A stretch of DNA of 64,000 nucleotides, taken from positions 1 through 64,000 of the forward strand of contig NZ_SELO01000008.1 of assembly GCF_004146235.1 (NCBI RefSeq), given 5' to 3'. Source of the DNA: Tropicimonas sp. IMCC6043 (GTDB taxonomy: Bacteria > Pseudomonadota > Alphaproteobacteria > Rhodobacterales > Rhodobacteraceae). This document shows, piece after piece, positions 31,540-40,366 of the stretch. A model generated the notes under the pieces. That model saw only the letters and a program-made list of their open reading frames with translations. It did not search any database and was not told the DNA's origin. The number at the start of each line of letters is the position of its first letter. Within the stretch, counting starts at the first letter, position 1. Position numbers and translations under genes: made by a program.

Positions 31540-31926
31540 TCAGCCGTTCTTGCCAGCCACGCGAACCGAGCCTCCGGTTGCCATATCGGTGCCCATATAG
31601 GCTTGGCCGTCCGCTTTCCAGGCCGCGAAGCCGCCGGCCATATGCGCCACCGGCGCAAAGCCCGCGGCCAGCGCGGCGCGCGCGACCTTTTCGGACCGGA
31701 CGCCGGAGCCGCAGTGAAACACGATCCGCTTGCCTTCCTGCGACGGCAGCCGTTCGGCTTCGAAGAAATGCATAGGCAGCAGCAGCGCGCCGCGGATGTG
31801 CTCGAAGGCATATTCCTGGATCGTGCGCACGTCGATGATCGCGACCTCGCCGGCGCGGAAGGCGCTTGCAACCTCTTCGGCGGTCCAGGTCTCGAGATCC
31901 CCGTTCGGTGTCCTTTCAATTTCCAT
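31540..31926 (-). CDS. single-domain rhodanese-like sulfurtransferase
   Basis: The 128-residue protein is one rhodanese domain: IIDVRTIQEYAFEHIRGALL near the N-terminus and the active-site loop VFHCGSGVRSEKVA with the catalytic cysteine near residue 72. Such proteins transfer sulfane sulfur to cyanide or, more often, to cellular acceptors. The start is ATG 31926 with AAAGGA upstream. No partner gene is adjacent, so the acceptor is unknown. Confidence 0.88.
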   Translation of the reverse strand: MEIERTPNGDLETWTAEEVASAFRAGEVAIIDVRTIQEYAFEHIRGALLLPMHFFEAERLPSQEGKRIVFHCGSGVRSEKVARAALAAGFAPVAHMAGGFAAWKADGQAYMGTDMATGGSVRVAGKNG

Positions 31927-31985
31927 GTCCGGTCCTTTCCGTGTGACTGGCTTTCCGGCACAGTCATGCGCCGCCGCGGCGGACA

Positions 31986-32020
31986 GGTCAAGAATAGATG
32001 TAATTATGATATATCTTTAA
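31986..32020 (-). promoter_or_regulatory. candidate promoter with AT-rich upstream element
   Basis: Read on the minus strand, an unusually AT-rich stretch (AAAGATATATCATAATTACA) precedes TTGACC, about 60 bases before the rhodanese ATG. It looks like an UP element plus a -35 box; the -10 (near CATGAC) is poor. Confidence 0.35.
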
Positions 32021-32031
32021 TGCCGCGGCCA

Positions 32032-33216
32032 TCAGACCAGCACCCGGGCGAGCGCGCGGGCGGCCGGGGCGACCGTCTCGGGGGTCAGGCCGGCCAGGTT
32101 GATCCGCCCGTCAGCGATCATGTAGAGCCCGTGATCGCGGCGCAACGCCTCGACCTCGGCTTCGCTGGCGCCGACCAGCGAGAAGAGGCCGCGCATGTTC
32201 CCGAGAAAATCGAATCGCTCCGAGTTGGTCTCGCGGCGGAGTGCTTCGACCAGCGCCCCCCGCATTCCGGCAATTCGGTCGCGCATGCCATCGAGTTCCT
32301 CAGCCCAGAGCGTGCGCAGCGCGGGGTCGCGGAGAATCTCCGTTACCACGCGCGCGCCGTGATCGGGCGGAAAGGCATAGTTCTGCCGGTTGAGCCAGGC
32401 CAGCGTGCCCTGCAGCGCCGACGCCTCGGCCGCCTTCCCGGACACGGCCAGAAGCAGGCCCACGCGGTCCCGGTAGAGGCCGAAGTTCTTCGAGGCCGAG
32501 ATCGCCAATAGAAGCTCCGGCAGCCGCGCGGCGAGCCCGCGAAGCCCGTCGACATCCGTCTCGATCCCGGCACCGAAGCCCTGATAGGCGAGATCGACCA
32601 TCGGCAGCGCTCCGGTGCCTTCGAGCAGCTGCGCGATGTCGTCCCAGTCCTCCGCCGAGAGGTCGGCGCCGGTCGGGTTGTGGCAACACCCATGCAGCAG
32701 GACGACGTCGCCCCGCCGGACCTGCGCCAGATCGGCCTGCATCCCGTCGCGGTCGAGCCCGCCCAGCGCGGCATCGTAGTAGCGATAGGGCTTCCAGCGG
32801 ATCCCCAGAGTGCCGAGAATCGACTCGTGGTTGGGCCATGTCGGGGCGGGGGTATGGAACACGGCTTCGGGGCGCACCATCCGCACGAGGTCGAAGGCCT
32901 GACGAACGGCGCCGGTGCCGCCGGGCGTCGCCAGCGCCGCGATCCGGTCGGGCGCGACGGAATGTCCGAGCGTCAGGTCCCGCATCGCTGCGTGGAAGGC
33001 GGGGTCGCCCGCGAGCGCGACATAGCCCTTGCTCTCCTGGGTCTCATGGATAGCTGCCTCGGCGGCCTTGACCGCCGCGAAGACCGGCGTGCGCCCATCC
33101 GCGGTGCGGTAGACGCCGACCCCAAGGTCGATCTTCTCCGGCCGCGGATCTTCGGCGAAGGCCTTCATCACCCGGAGGATCTTGTCCGGTTCCGGCGGTC
33201 TGTGGTCTTCGAACAT
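32032..33216 (-). CDS. aromatic/aspartate aminotransferase (class I)
   Basis: The 394-residue PLP enzyme matches the AspC/TyrB family: IDLGVGVYRTADGRTPVF at the N-terminus, HGCCHNPTGADLS, MVDLAYQGFGAG and the PLP lysine in ISASKNFGLYRDRVG. These fit aromatic-amino-acid or aspartate aminotransferase, moving an amino group to 2-oxoglutarate. I cannot separate TyrB from AspC by eye. Start ATG 33216. It heads a minus-strand run with the rhodanese gene, while the acetyltransferase gene ends eight bases upstream of its ATG. Confidence 0.9.
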   Translation of the reverse strand: MFEDHRPPEPDKILRVMKAFAEDPRPEKIDLGVGVYRTADGRTPVFAAVKAAEAAIHETQESKGYVALAGDPAFHAAMRDLTLGHSVAPDRIAALATPGGTGAVRQAFDLVRMVRPEAVFHTPAPTWPNHESILGTLGIRWKPYRYYDAALGGLDRDGMQADLAQVRRGDVVLLHGCCHNPTGADLSAEDWDDIAQLLEGTGALPMVDLAYQGFGAGIETDVDGLRGLAARLPELLLAISASKNFGLYRDRVGLLLAVSGKAAEASALQGTLAWLNRQNYAFPPDHGARVVTEILRDPALRTLWAEELDGMRDRIAGMRGALVEALRRETNSERFDFLGNMRGLFSLVGASEAEVEALRRDHGLYMIADGRINLAGLTPETVAPAARALARVLV

Positions 33217-33224
33217 GAGCGGCC

Positions 33225-33791
33225 CTAGTCGGGGATACGGCTGGCGTCGAGCGGGCGCCTGAGCACCCGCGTATGATCGCTCCGGCGGACCGGCGTGAAG
33301 CCGCAGCGCTGGTAGTTCTGGAGCGCGCGCGGATGGTCGAGCGTGCTGGTGTTGACAGTGACCTTCTCGACACCGGGCAGGTCCCAGGCCGTCAGCACGG
33401 CGTTCTGCAGCAGGAAACGGCCGAGCCCCTGGCCGATCGCCTGCGGAACGAGCCCGAAATAGGCGATGTTGCAGCGCGCGCGCTTGCGGTGATCGAGCAG
33501 GACGAACCCATGCGGCCAGCCGTCGCGGATGAGCGTGTAGAGCGCTGTCTCGGGATGCTCGAGCCAGTCGGCGAGCTCGGCCTCGTCGCGGTCGTGCATG
33601 TCCTCCCAGGCATAATCGCGGCCGACCGCGTCGTAGAGATCGAGGAAATACCAGACCGGCGGCTTCTCGGCCTTCAGGAGCGAGGCGGGCGCGCCAGAGG
33701 GCTGGTTGGGCCAGCCATAGGATGGGCGCTCCGTCATCTCGAGCCAGGTCACGGAGTAGTGGATCTCGGTGCCGGCGGGGGTGATACTCAT
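33225..33791 (-). CDS. GNAT-family N-acetyltransferase
   Basis: A 188-residue acetyltransferase with the acetyl-CoA binding motif FGLVPQAIGQGLGRFLLQNA (Q-x2-G-x-G/A) and the following strand VEKVTVNTSTLDHPRALQNY, then RCGFTP. The ATG at 33791 overlaps the stop of the sulfurtransferase gene (ATGA), so the two are cotranscribed. Substrate unknown. The conserved stretch WYFLDLYDAVGRDYAWEDM is not part of the common GNAT core and may determine specificity. Confidence 0.88.
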   Translation of the reverse strand: MSITPAGTEIHYSVTWLEMTERPSYGWPNQPSGAPASLLKAEKPPVWYFLDLYDAVGRDYAWEDMHDRDEAELADWLEHPETALYTLIRDGWPHGFVLLDHRKRARCNIAYFGLVPQAIGQGLGRFLLQNAVLTAWDLPGVEKVTVNTSTLDHPRALQNYQRCGFTPVRRSDHTRVLRRPLDASRIPD

Positions 33792-34639
33792 CCCTTTTCC
33801 ACCTTCAGGTCCGGATAGGCGCCCCATTCGGCCCAGGAGCCGTCATAGAGCGCGTTCTGCTTGTGGCCGAGGCGGGTGAGCGCGAGAGTGATGATCGCCG
33901 CCGAGACGCCGGAGCCGCAGGTGGTGATGGCGGGTTTCTCGAGATCGACGCCGGCGGCCACGAGAATGTCGCGCAGCGCGTCGGTGGATTTCATCGTGCT
34001 GTCGTCGTTAGAAAGAGTGTCCCAGGGGATATTGAGCGACCCCGGGATGTGCCCCTGGCGCAGGCCCGGGCGCGGCTCCGGATCGACACCGCGGAAACGG
34101 CCCTCCGGGCGGGCGTCGAGGATCTGCCAGTCGCCGAGCTTGGAGGCAAGCGAGACCTGGGTCACGTCCTTGACCATGTTGGACTGCCGGCGGACGGTGA
34201 TGTGGCGTTCCCGGATCGACGGCGGCATGTCCTCCAGCGGCCGGCCCTCGGCCACCCATTTGGGCAGGCCGCCGTCGAGCACCGCGATATCGAAATGGCC
34301 CATCAGCCGGAAAAGCCACCAGACGCGCGGCGCCGAGAACAGGCCCATACCGTCATAGACCACGACCTGATGGCCGTCGCCTACGCCGAGCTTGCGCATC
34401 CGCGAGATGAACTTCTCCGGCGGCGGGACCATGTGCGGAAGGTCGGAGCGAAGGTCGGCGATCTCGTCGATATCGAAGAAGCGGGCGCCGGGAATGTGGC
34501 CCGCGTCGTATTCGGCGCGTGGGTCGCGGTCCATCGTCGGCAGGTACCAGGAGGCGTCGAGCACCCGCAGGTCCGGGTTGTTCATGTGGGCGGCCAGCCA
34601 ATCGGTGCTGACAAGCGTTCTCGGGTCGCTCTGGTCCAT
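33788..34639 (-). CDS. sseA: 3-mercaptopyruvate sulfurtransferase
   Basis: The 283-residue protein has two rhodanese domains. The active C-terminal one carries the loop TTCGSGVSAAI, the CGSGV form typical of mercaptopyruvate rather than thiosulfate sulfurtransferases (CRKGV). The N-terminal domain has VLDASWYLPTMDRDPRAEY and VVVYDGMGLFSAPRVWWLF. Produces sulfane sulfur from 3-mercaptopyruvate derived from cysteine. Start ATG 34639. Overlaps the acetyltransferase start. Confidence 0.93.
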   Translation of the reverse strand: MDQSDPRTLVSTDWLAAHMNNPDLRVLDASWYLPTMDRDPRAEYDAGHIPGARFFDIDEIADLRSDLPHMVPPPEKFISRMRKLGVGDGHQVVVYDGMGLFSAPRVWWLFRLMGHFDIAVLDGGLPKWVAEGRPLEDMPPSIRERHITVRRQSNMVKDVTQVSLASKLGDWQILDARPEGRFRGVDPEPRPGLRQGHIPGSLNIPWDTLSNDDSTMKSTDALRDILVAAGVDLEKPAITTCGSGVSAAIITLALTRLGHKQNALYDGSWAEWGAYPDLKVEKG

Positions 34640-34719
34640 CTCGGCCTCCCTGCTCGGATCCCGTCTGGAATTGCTAGTGCCGCGGGCGCGCGGACGCAAG
34701 GGCAGGCCGGACGGCGGCG

Positions 34720-35193
34720 CTAGTCCCCGTGCCGGAGCAGGCGCTGCTTCTGGCGATTCCAGTCGCGCTTGGCCTCGTCGGCGCGCTTGTCGTGGATCTT
34801 CTTGCCCTTGGCGATGCCGATCTTCAGCTTGGCGATGCCCTTGTGGTTGAAATAGAGAACCAGCGGCACGAGGGTCATGCCCTTGCGCTGCGTCTCGTTC
34901 CAGAGCCTGGAAAGCTCCTTCTTCGATACCAGAAGCTTGCGCCGGCGGCGCTCCTCGTGGCCGAACATGGCGCGGTCGTACGGGGCGATGTAGCCGTTGA
35001 CCAGCCAGAGCTCACCGTTCTCCACCGCGGCATAGCTCTCGGCGATATTGGCCGAGGTGGTGCGCAGGCTCTTGACCTCGGAGCCGGTCAGCATGATGCC
35101 GCATTCGAGATCCTCCTCGATCGCGTAATCGTGCCGGGCCCGCCGGTTCTCGGCGATCACCTTGTAGTTCGGATTGTCCTTCGCCTTGGCCAT
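34720..35193 (-). CDS. smpB: SsrA-binding protein SmpB
   Basis: SmpB binds tmRNA and guides it to stalled ribosomes for trans-translation. The 157-residue protein starts [20 protein letters not shown] and contains [30 protein letters not shown] and the basic C-terminal tail [20 protein letters not shown] that enters the mRNA channel. The ATG at 35193 is the family start; an in-frame ATG at 35265 is unlikely. tmRNA itself is not in the window. Confidence 0.97.
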   Translation of the reverse strand: MAKAKDNPNYKVIAENRRARHDYAIEEDLECGIMLTGSEVKSLRTTSANIAESYAAVENGELWLVNGYIAPYDRAMFGHEERRRRKLLVSKKELSRLWNETQRKGMTLVPLVLYFNHKGIAKLKIGIAKGKKIHDKRADEAKRDWNRQKQRLLRHGD

Positions 35194-35263
35194 GGCCGCG
35201 GGATATAGGCGCTTGCAGAGGGAGTTCCAAGGGCGTTCGATGGGCCAAGCGAAGAGGTGAGCC

Positions 35264-35464
35264 ATGAAACTGATCGATACCGACCACCCATTCTATGCCC
35301 CGCTCTGGCGGCGCGCCGTCATCGTCGCGCTGACGCTGGGCTGGTCGGCCTTCGAATTCGTCGCCGGCTCACCGATCTGGGGCGTGCTTACGGGCGCACT
35401 CGGGGTCTACTGCCTCTACATGCTCTTCATCACCTACGACCCGAAGGGCGGCGACGGCGCGTGA
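35264..35464 (+). CDS. small two-helix membrane protein, unknown
   Basis: A 66-residue protein, [20 protein letters not shown], with two predicted transmembrane segments (about residues 17-35 and 37-57) and a short polar tail. AGAGGTGAGCC precedes the ATG. It is divergent from smpB and I recall similar proteins at this position in related genomes. Function unknown. Confidence 0.65.
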   Translation: MKLIDTDHPFYAPLWRRAVIVALTLGWSAFEFVAGSPIWGVLTGALGVYCLYMLFITYDPKGGDGA

Positions 35465-35567
35465 GCGGCGCAAGTGCATGCAACGACACTTGGCCAGGAG
35501 CAGCGGCCGCAGGCCGCCGCGCCCGGTTTTGGTCAACATCAGGCCCGTGACAGCCTTTGGCTGATGA

Positions 35568-35584
35568 CCGGCCCGAGCGGCCGG
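35568..35584. terminator. hairpin between convergent genes
   Basis: CCGGCC-CGAGC-GGCCGG followed by GTTT on the plus strand, directly downstream of both the 66-residue gene (plus) and dapA (minus). A second small hairpin, GCGGCC-GCA-GGCCGC, lies at about 35505-35519. Weak T-tracts. Confidence 0.5.
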
Positions 35585-35592
35585 GTTTCGCC

Positions 35593-36468
35593 CTAGTTGA
35601 TCAGACCTGCGAAGACCATGGCATCGCGGATCGCAGCCTTGGTCGGCTCGGTGAGCCCGACGAGCGGCAGCCGCACCTCCTCCGAGCAGCGACCGAGCAA
35701 GGACAACCCGTATTTCGCCCCCGCCAGCCCGGGCTCGAGGAAGATCGCCCGGTGGAGCGGCATCAGCCGGTCCTGATACTCGAGCGCGGTGGCATAGTCG
35801 CCCGCAAGCGTCGCCGCCTGGAACTCGGCGCAGAGCTTTGGCGCCACGTTGGCGGTGACCGAGATGCAGCCGACGCCGCCATGGGCGTTGAAGCCGAGCG
35901 CGGAGGCGTCCTCGCCCGAGAGCTGGATGAATTCCTTGCCGCAGGTCTCGCGCTGGCGACTGACACGGGTGATGTCGCCGGTGGCATCCTTGACGCCGAC
36001 GATCCGCGGCAGTTCGGCGAGCCGGCCCATCGTCTCGGGGCTCATGTCCACCACCGAGCGGCCGGGAATGTTGTAGATAATGATCGGCAGCTCGCAGCAA
36101 TCGTGCAGCGCCTTGAAATGGGCGTAGAGCCCGGCCTGGGTCGGCTTGTTGTAATAAGGCGTGACAACGAGGGCGGCATCTGCACCGACCTGCTCGGCAT
36201 GGCGGATGAGCTGCATGCCCTCGGCGGTGTTGTTGGAGCCTGCGCCAGCGATCACCGGCACCCGGCCGGATGCCGCCATCACCACACGGGCAACCACCTC
36301 GCCATGTTCGGCATGGCTGAGCGTCGGGCTTTCCCCGGTCGTGCCCACCGGCACGACACCGTTCGATCCCTGAGAGATCTGCCAGTCGATCAGAGCGTCG
36401 ATTGCCGCGAAATCGACCTTGTTGTTCTTGAACGGCGTCACCAAAGCGGGAATCGAGCCTCTGAACAT
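35593..36468 (-). CDS. dapA: 4-hydroxy-tetrahydrodipicolinate synthase
   Basis: DapA condenses pyruvate with aspartate semialdehyde in lysine and diaminopimelate synthesis. The 291-residue protein has [36 protein letters not shown], the Tyr in [14 protein letters not shown] and the Schiff-base lysine in [26 protein letters not shown] directly precedes the ATG at 36468, an excellent ribosome-binding site. Supplies DAP for the wall that the nearby slt product remodels. Confidence 0.96.
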   Translation of the reverse strand: MFRGSIPALVTPFKNNKVDFAAIDALIDWQISQGSNGVVPVGTTGESPTLSHAEHGEVVARVVMAASGRVPVIAGAGSNNTAEGMQLIRHAEQVGADAALVVTPYYNKPTQAGLYAHFKALHDCCELPIIIYNIPGRSVVDMSPETMGRLAELPRIVGVKDATGDITRVSRQRETCGKEFIQLSGEDASALGFNAHGGVGCISVTANVAPKLCAEFQAATLAGDYATALEYQDRLMPLHRAIFLEPGLAGAKYGLSLLGRCSEEVRLPLVGLTEPTKAAIRDAMVFAGLIN

Positions 36469-36846
36469 GTCGTCCTCCTTTTCCCGCGCCTCCCGGCGCG
36501 CCTTTGGCCCTGCTCGGGGCCGAGTCGTTGGTCTGAGCCGCGGCGGACCCTATAACCGGAGCTGCGCCTTGCCAAGTTTACGCGGCGTCTCGCCCGGACC
36601 GTGGCGAAGCGAATCTGTTGAATCGTTGCACGAAATCAGACCCGCCCATACCGCCCGGACCACCCATTCTGCAATCTGCATTTTCAATGACCTGCCGTCC
36701 GGCCGTTCGGTCGCCGTTTTCGGGAAGACCTCGCCAATCCGTCGGCCCGAACCGTTGGGGCGCGGACCGTTCAATCTATGGTTGATTTCCGTCGATCTCA
36801 CGCCACCATGTTTGGATCACATCACCCCAAAAGAAAGGACTTCAGG
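36469..36846. other. intergenic region between dapA and the PliG-like gene
   Basis: 378 bases between divergent genes. GC content falls toward the plus-strand gene (TTCAATCTATGGTTGATTTC near 36770), as expected of a promoter. A GGCCCTGCTCGGGGCC hairpin lies just upstream of dapA (about 36506-36521). No gene seen. Confidence 0.5.
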
Positions 36847-37251
36847 ATGCGTTTCCATGTTTTAGCGCTCGTTTCGCTCCTCGCCCTGTCCGCGCCGGCG
36901 ATGGCCCAGATGACGGCGGATGTGCAGTTCCAGAAGGGCAATTATGGCACGACCGTCAGCGGAACGATCACGGGCGACGAGTATTTCGACTACAGGCTTG
37001 GCGCGAATGCTGGCCAGACGATGTTTGTCGAGCTCATGGTCGACGGCACCAACGGAAACGGGTCCGCGTATTTCAACATCCTCCCGCCGGGAAGCGACGG
37101 GGTGGCGATCTATAACAGCTCGATGGACGAGAACAGCACCACGATCGAGCTGCCGGAGAAGGGCGATTACACGATCCGGGTCTACCTGATGGGCAACGAC
37201 CGCGACGCGGACAAAACTGTCGGCTACAATGTCGATATTTCAATCCAATAG
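36847..37251 (+). CDS. PliG-like periplasmic lysozyme-inhibitor family protein
   Basis: The 134-residue protein has a signal peptide (MRFHVLALVSLLALSAPAMA, cleavage near AMAQ). Its mature part resembles the PliG (E. coli YcgK) inhibitor of g-type lysozymes: VQFQKGNYGTTVSGTITG, then ANAGQTMFVEL, SAYFNILPPGSDGVAIY, LPEKGDYTIRVYLMGNDRD and GYNVDISIQ. PliG proteins protect the wall from host or protist lysozyme. The match is from memory of the family pattern, not an alignment. AAAGAAAGGACTTCAGG precedes the ATG. It sits between dapA and slt, next to wall synthesis and turnover genes. Confidence 0.6.
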   Translation: MRFHVLALVSLLALSAPAMAQMTADVQFQKGNYGTTVSGTITGDEYFDYRLGANAGQTMFVELMVDGTNGNGSAYFNILPPGSDGVAIYNSSMDENSTTIELPEKGDYTIRVYLMGNDRDADKTVGYNVDISIQ

Positions 37252-37492
37252 GCGCGGCGCGACCCGGATCCGACGTCCCGCCACGGCGACTGTCATGCGC
37301 TCCTTTCACGGCGCTTCCGCCAGTTGCCGGTTTGGCGTCATTGCGTCGTCGGCCCAAGCGCAATTGGGTCTAAAGTATTGACATATAAAGGCTGACAGTC
37401 CGTCCCGGCACGCGTTTTTGTGAGTTGCGCCTGTCACCGCGCGCGTTACCCTTGTCGGAAACCCTCCCGAGTCAGCGTGATCAGGCTTTCCA

Positions 37493-39433
37493 ATGCGCCT
37501 TCTTTTCGGACTGCTCTTGCTTGTCTGTTTGCCCTTTGCATCCCTTGCGACACCTGCGGGACGTGGCGAGGTGCTGGCGCTCGCGCTCGACGCCGCTGCG
37601 GTCGGCAATTGGCGGGCGGCGATGGTCGCGGCGCGGCCGACGGGGCCGGAAGGGCGCGATCTCATTGATTGGCTGCGCCTGCGTCAGGGCGGCCAGGCCG
37701 ATTTCGACGCATATCGCGATTTCCTTTCCCGCCGGCCCGACTGGCCCGGGCTGGACCTGCTGCGAACACGCGGCGAGGGGTCGATCCCGGAGGAAGCCGT
37801 CCCCGCCGAGGTCATCGCTTATTTCAACGGCGACCTGCCGGAGACCGGCACTGGCGTGCTGCGGCTCGTCGATGCCTATCTCGCCCTCGGCCAGACCGGA
37901 GATGCCGAGGCGACTGCGGTCATGGCCTGGCGCACGCGGACGCTGACGGCCGAGACCGAGGACGCGCTGCTCGAGCGCTTCGGCAAGGTTCTGGCGGACA
38001 GTCACGCCAGCCGGCTTGACGACCTGCTCTGGCGCGGGCAGGAGAGCGCGGCGCGGCGAAACATCGCGCGCGCGCCCGAGGGCTGGTCCGAACTGGCCGA
38101 GGCGCGACTGGCCCTTGCCGATCGCGCGCCCGGCGTCGACGCGAAAATCTCGGCCGTGCCGGATGCTTTGCAGGAAGATGCTGGTCTTGCCTATGAGCGG
38201 TTCATCTGGCGTGCCCGCAAGGGCCGTCACGATGAGGCGATCGCCCTGATCAACGCCCGTTCACGCAGCCCCGAAGCGCTCGGGCGACCCGAGGAATGGT
38301 CGAACTGGCGCCGCATCTATGCGCGCCGCGCGCTGCGCGATGGAAATGCGGAGGAGGCCTACGCGCTGGCCAGCCGGCACTTCCTTGTCGGAGGCGCGTC
38401 CTTTGCCGATCTCGAATGGCTCGCGGGCTATATCGCGCTGCGGCATCTCAACGACCCCGAATTGGCGCTGCTGCATTTCGACCGTTTCGAAGCCGCCGTG
38501 CAGACCCCTATCAGCCTCGGCCGTGCCGGCTACTGGCGCGGCCGTGCCTTCGACGCGATGGGCGACGCAGCGGCCGCGAAGGAGGCCTATACGCTTGGCG
38601 CGAAGCACCAAACCAGTTTCTACGGGCTGCTTGCCGCGGAGGCCGCCGGGCTGCCGATGGACCCGACCCTCGATGGGAGCGAGAGCTTCCCACCGCTCGA
38701 GGACAGCCCGCTGCGCGGCAATTCCGTCCTGGTGGCTGGGCTGCTGCTGCTCGATGCCGGCGATCTGGCCTTGTCAGAACGTTTCCTCACACACCTCGTC
38801 GAGTCGCTCGACCGCGAGCAGGCCGGAACGCTGGCCTCGCTGATGCTCTCGCTCGACCAGCCACATATCGCATTGATGATCGCCAAGCGCGCGACGCAGA
38901 ACCAGATCGTCCTGCCGGCCGCCTATTTCCCGCTCAGCCCGCTGATGGAGCGCGACTTGCCGGTGGCGCGGGACCTGGCCCTCGCAATCGCCCGGCGCGA
39001 AAGCGAGTTCGACCCGGTGGTGGTCAGCCCCGCCGGTGCGCGCGGCCTGATGCAGCTCATGCCGGGGACGGCGCGCGATGTGTCAGGCGTGCTGGAGATC
39101 TCCTATGACCGGGACGCTCTGACCGCCGATCCCGCTTATAACGTCACTCTCGGAACGGCCTATCTCGCCGGCCTGATCGAGCGTTTCGGCCCCGCGCCGG
39201 TGCTTGTTTCGGTGGGCTACAATGCCGGGCCGGGCCGCTCGACCGACTGGATGGAAGACCGGGGCGATCCGCGTAACCCGGATGTCGACATCGTCGACTG
39301 GATCGAGATGATCCCGTTCCGGGAGACCCGGAACTACGTGATGCGGGTGACGGAGTCGATCATGGTCTATCGCGCCCGGCTGAATGGCACGCAGCCGAAC
39401 GTGCCGATGACCGAGTTCCTGCACAAGGGCTGA
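37493..39433 (+). CDS. slt: soluble lytic murein transglycosylase
   Basis: Slt cleaves the MurNAc-GlcNAc bond in peptidoglycan, leaving 1,6-anhydro ends. The 646-residue protein has a signal peptide (residues 1-19), a long alpha-helical superhelix of repeats (residues 25-490), and a C-terminal goose-lysozyme-like domain. That domain contains the catalytic glutamate in IARRESEFDPVVVSPAGARG, then GLMQLMPGTA and VGYNAGPGRS. A TATAAA -10-like sequence lies at 37384-37389. Located in the periplasm. Confidence 0.94.
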   Translation: MRLLFGLLLLVCLPFASLATPAGRGEVLALALDAAAVGNWRAAMVAARPTGPEGRDLIDWLRLRQGGQADFDAYRDFLSRRPDWPGLDLLRTRGEGSIPEEAVPAEVIAYFNGDLPETGTGVLRLVDAYLALGQTGDAEATAVMAWRTRTLTAETEDALLERFGKVLADSHASRLDDLLWRGQESAARRNIARAPEGWSELAEARLALADRAPGVDAKISAVPDALQEDAGLAYERFIWRARKGRHDEAIALINARSRSPEALGRPEEWSNWRRIYARRALRDGNAEEAYALASRHFLVGGASFADLEWLAGYIALRHLNDPELALLHFDRFEAAVQTPISLGRAGYWRGRAFDAMGDAAAAKEAYTLGAKHQTSFYGLLAAEAAGLPMDPTLDGSESFPPLEDSPLRGNSVLVAGLLLLDAGDLALSERFLTHLVESLDREQAGTLASLMLSLDQPHIALMIAKRATQNQIVLPAAYFPLSPLMERDLPVARDLALAIARRESEFDPVVVSPAGARGLMQLMPGTARDVSGVLEISYDRDALTADPAYNVTLGTAYLAGLIERFGPAPVLVSVGYNAGPGRSTDWMEDRGDPRNPDVDIVDWIEMIPFRETRNYVMRVTESIMVYRARLNGTQPNVPMTEFLHKG

Positions 39434-39478
39434 GCCCGGCGCACGCAGCGCTGGCACAGCCGCAGGTTCATCCGCGAT

Positions 39479-39494
39479 ACGGGCGCGAGCCCGT
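39479..39494. terminator. hairpin between convergent slt and EamA gene
   Basis: ACGGGC-GCGA-GCCCGT: six-base stem with a GNRA-type loop, overlapping the first base of the EamA gene's stop codon. No T-run, so a weak terminator at best. Confidence 0.45.
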
Positions 39495-40366
39495 CACCGC
39501 GACTGCCGGGCTTCCCGCAGAAGCGTGAAGATGCCGGCGGAGACGACAATCGCCATTCCGATCACCACATTCGCCCGCAGAGCCTCGCCAAACACCAGCA
39601 CGCCGAGCATCGAGCCGAAGGCGAGGTGGAGATAGGAAAAGGGCTGCACGGCGCTGGCCTCGGCCACCTCGTAGCAGCGGATCAGCATGTAGTGGCCGAG
39701 CGCGCCGGTCACGCAGAGCGCCGCCATCCAGCCCCAGTCGGCCGGTAGCATCGGCTGCCAGTAGAAGGCGCCGACCGCCGTCATCAGCACCGCCCCGGTC
39801 GTGCCGGTCCAGAAGAAGCTGGTCGACGCCTTGTCCCGCCGCGCCGCCTTGCGGGTAAGCAGGCTGTAGAGCGCGAACATGAAGGTCGCCGTGAGCGCGA
39901 TCAGCGCATAGGGCGAGAAGACCCCGAAACCGGGCTTGAGGATCACCAGGAGGCCGAAAAAGCCGATGCCGATAGCGGTCCAGCGACGCGGTCCCACTTT
40001 CTCGCCCAGCACCGGCCCCGAGAGCGCGGCGACGAGCAGCGGGTAGCCGCCGAAGACCGCCAGGCTTTCGACCAGTCCCAGCAGGACGAAGGAGGTCACC
40101 ATGACGCAGATCTCGGCGGCCAGCAGCAGGCCGCGGGTTATCTGAAGAAGCGGTTGCGCCGTCGCCGCGGCGGCACGCAGGCTGCCGGCGCGGCGCGCCG
40201 CGACGGTTGTCACGAAGGCCGCGAAGAACCAGTAGCGGATCATCACCACCATGAAGACGTTGTATTCCGCCGCCAGATGCCGCGAGAGCCCGTCCTGCAC
40301 GGCGAAGACCAGACAGGTCGCGACCATCAGCGCGATGCCGAGCCGGGTGTTCTGTTCCGTGCTCAT
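39494..40366 (-). CDS. EamA/DMT-family transporter
   Basis: A 290-residue membrane protein with about ten transmembrane helices in two repeated halves, as in the drug/metabolite transporter superfamily (RhaT/EamA type). Motifs include ESLAVFGGYPLLVAALSG in the first half and SAVQPFSYLHLAFGSMLGVL with VFGEAL in the second, the usual repeat ends. Probably a metabolite exporter; substrate unknown. Its ATG overlaps the mnmD stop (ATGA). Confidence 0.88.
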   Translation of the reverse strand: MSTEQNTRLGIALMVATCLVFAVQDGLSRHLAAEYNVFMVVMIRYWFFAAFVTTVAARRAGSLRAAAATAQPLLQITRGLLLAAEICVMVTSFVLLGLVESLAVFGGYPLLVAALSGPVLGEKVGPRRWTAIGIGFFGLLVILKPGFGVFSPYALIALTATFMFALYSLLTRKAARRDKASTSFFWTGTTGAVLMTAVGAFYWQPMLPADWGWMAALCVTGALGHYMLIRCYEVAEASAVQPFSYLHLAFGSMLGVLVFGEALRANVVIGMAIVVSAGIFTLLREARQSR

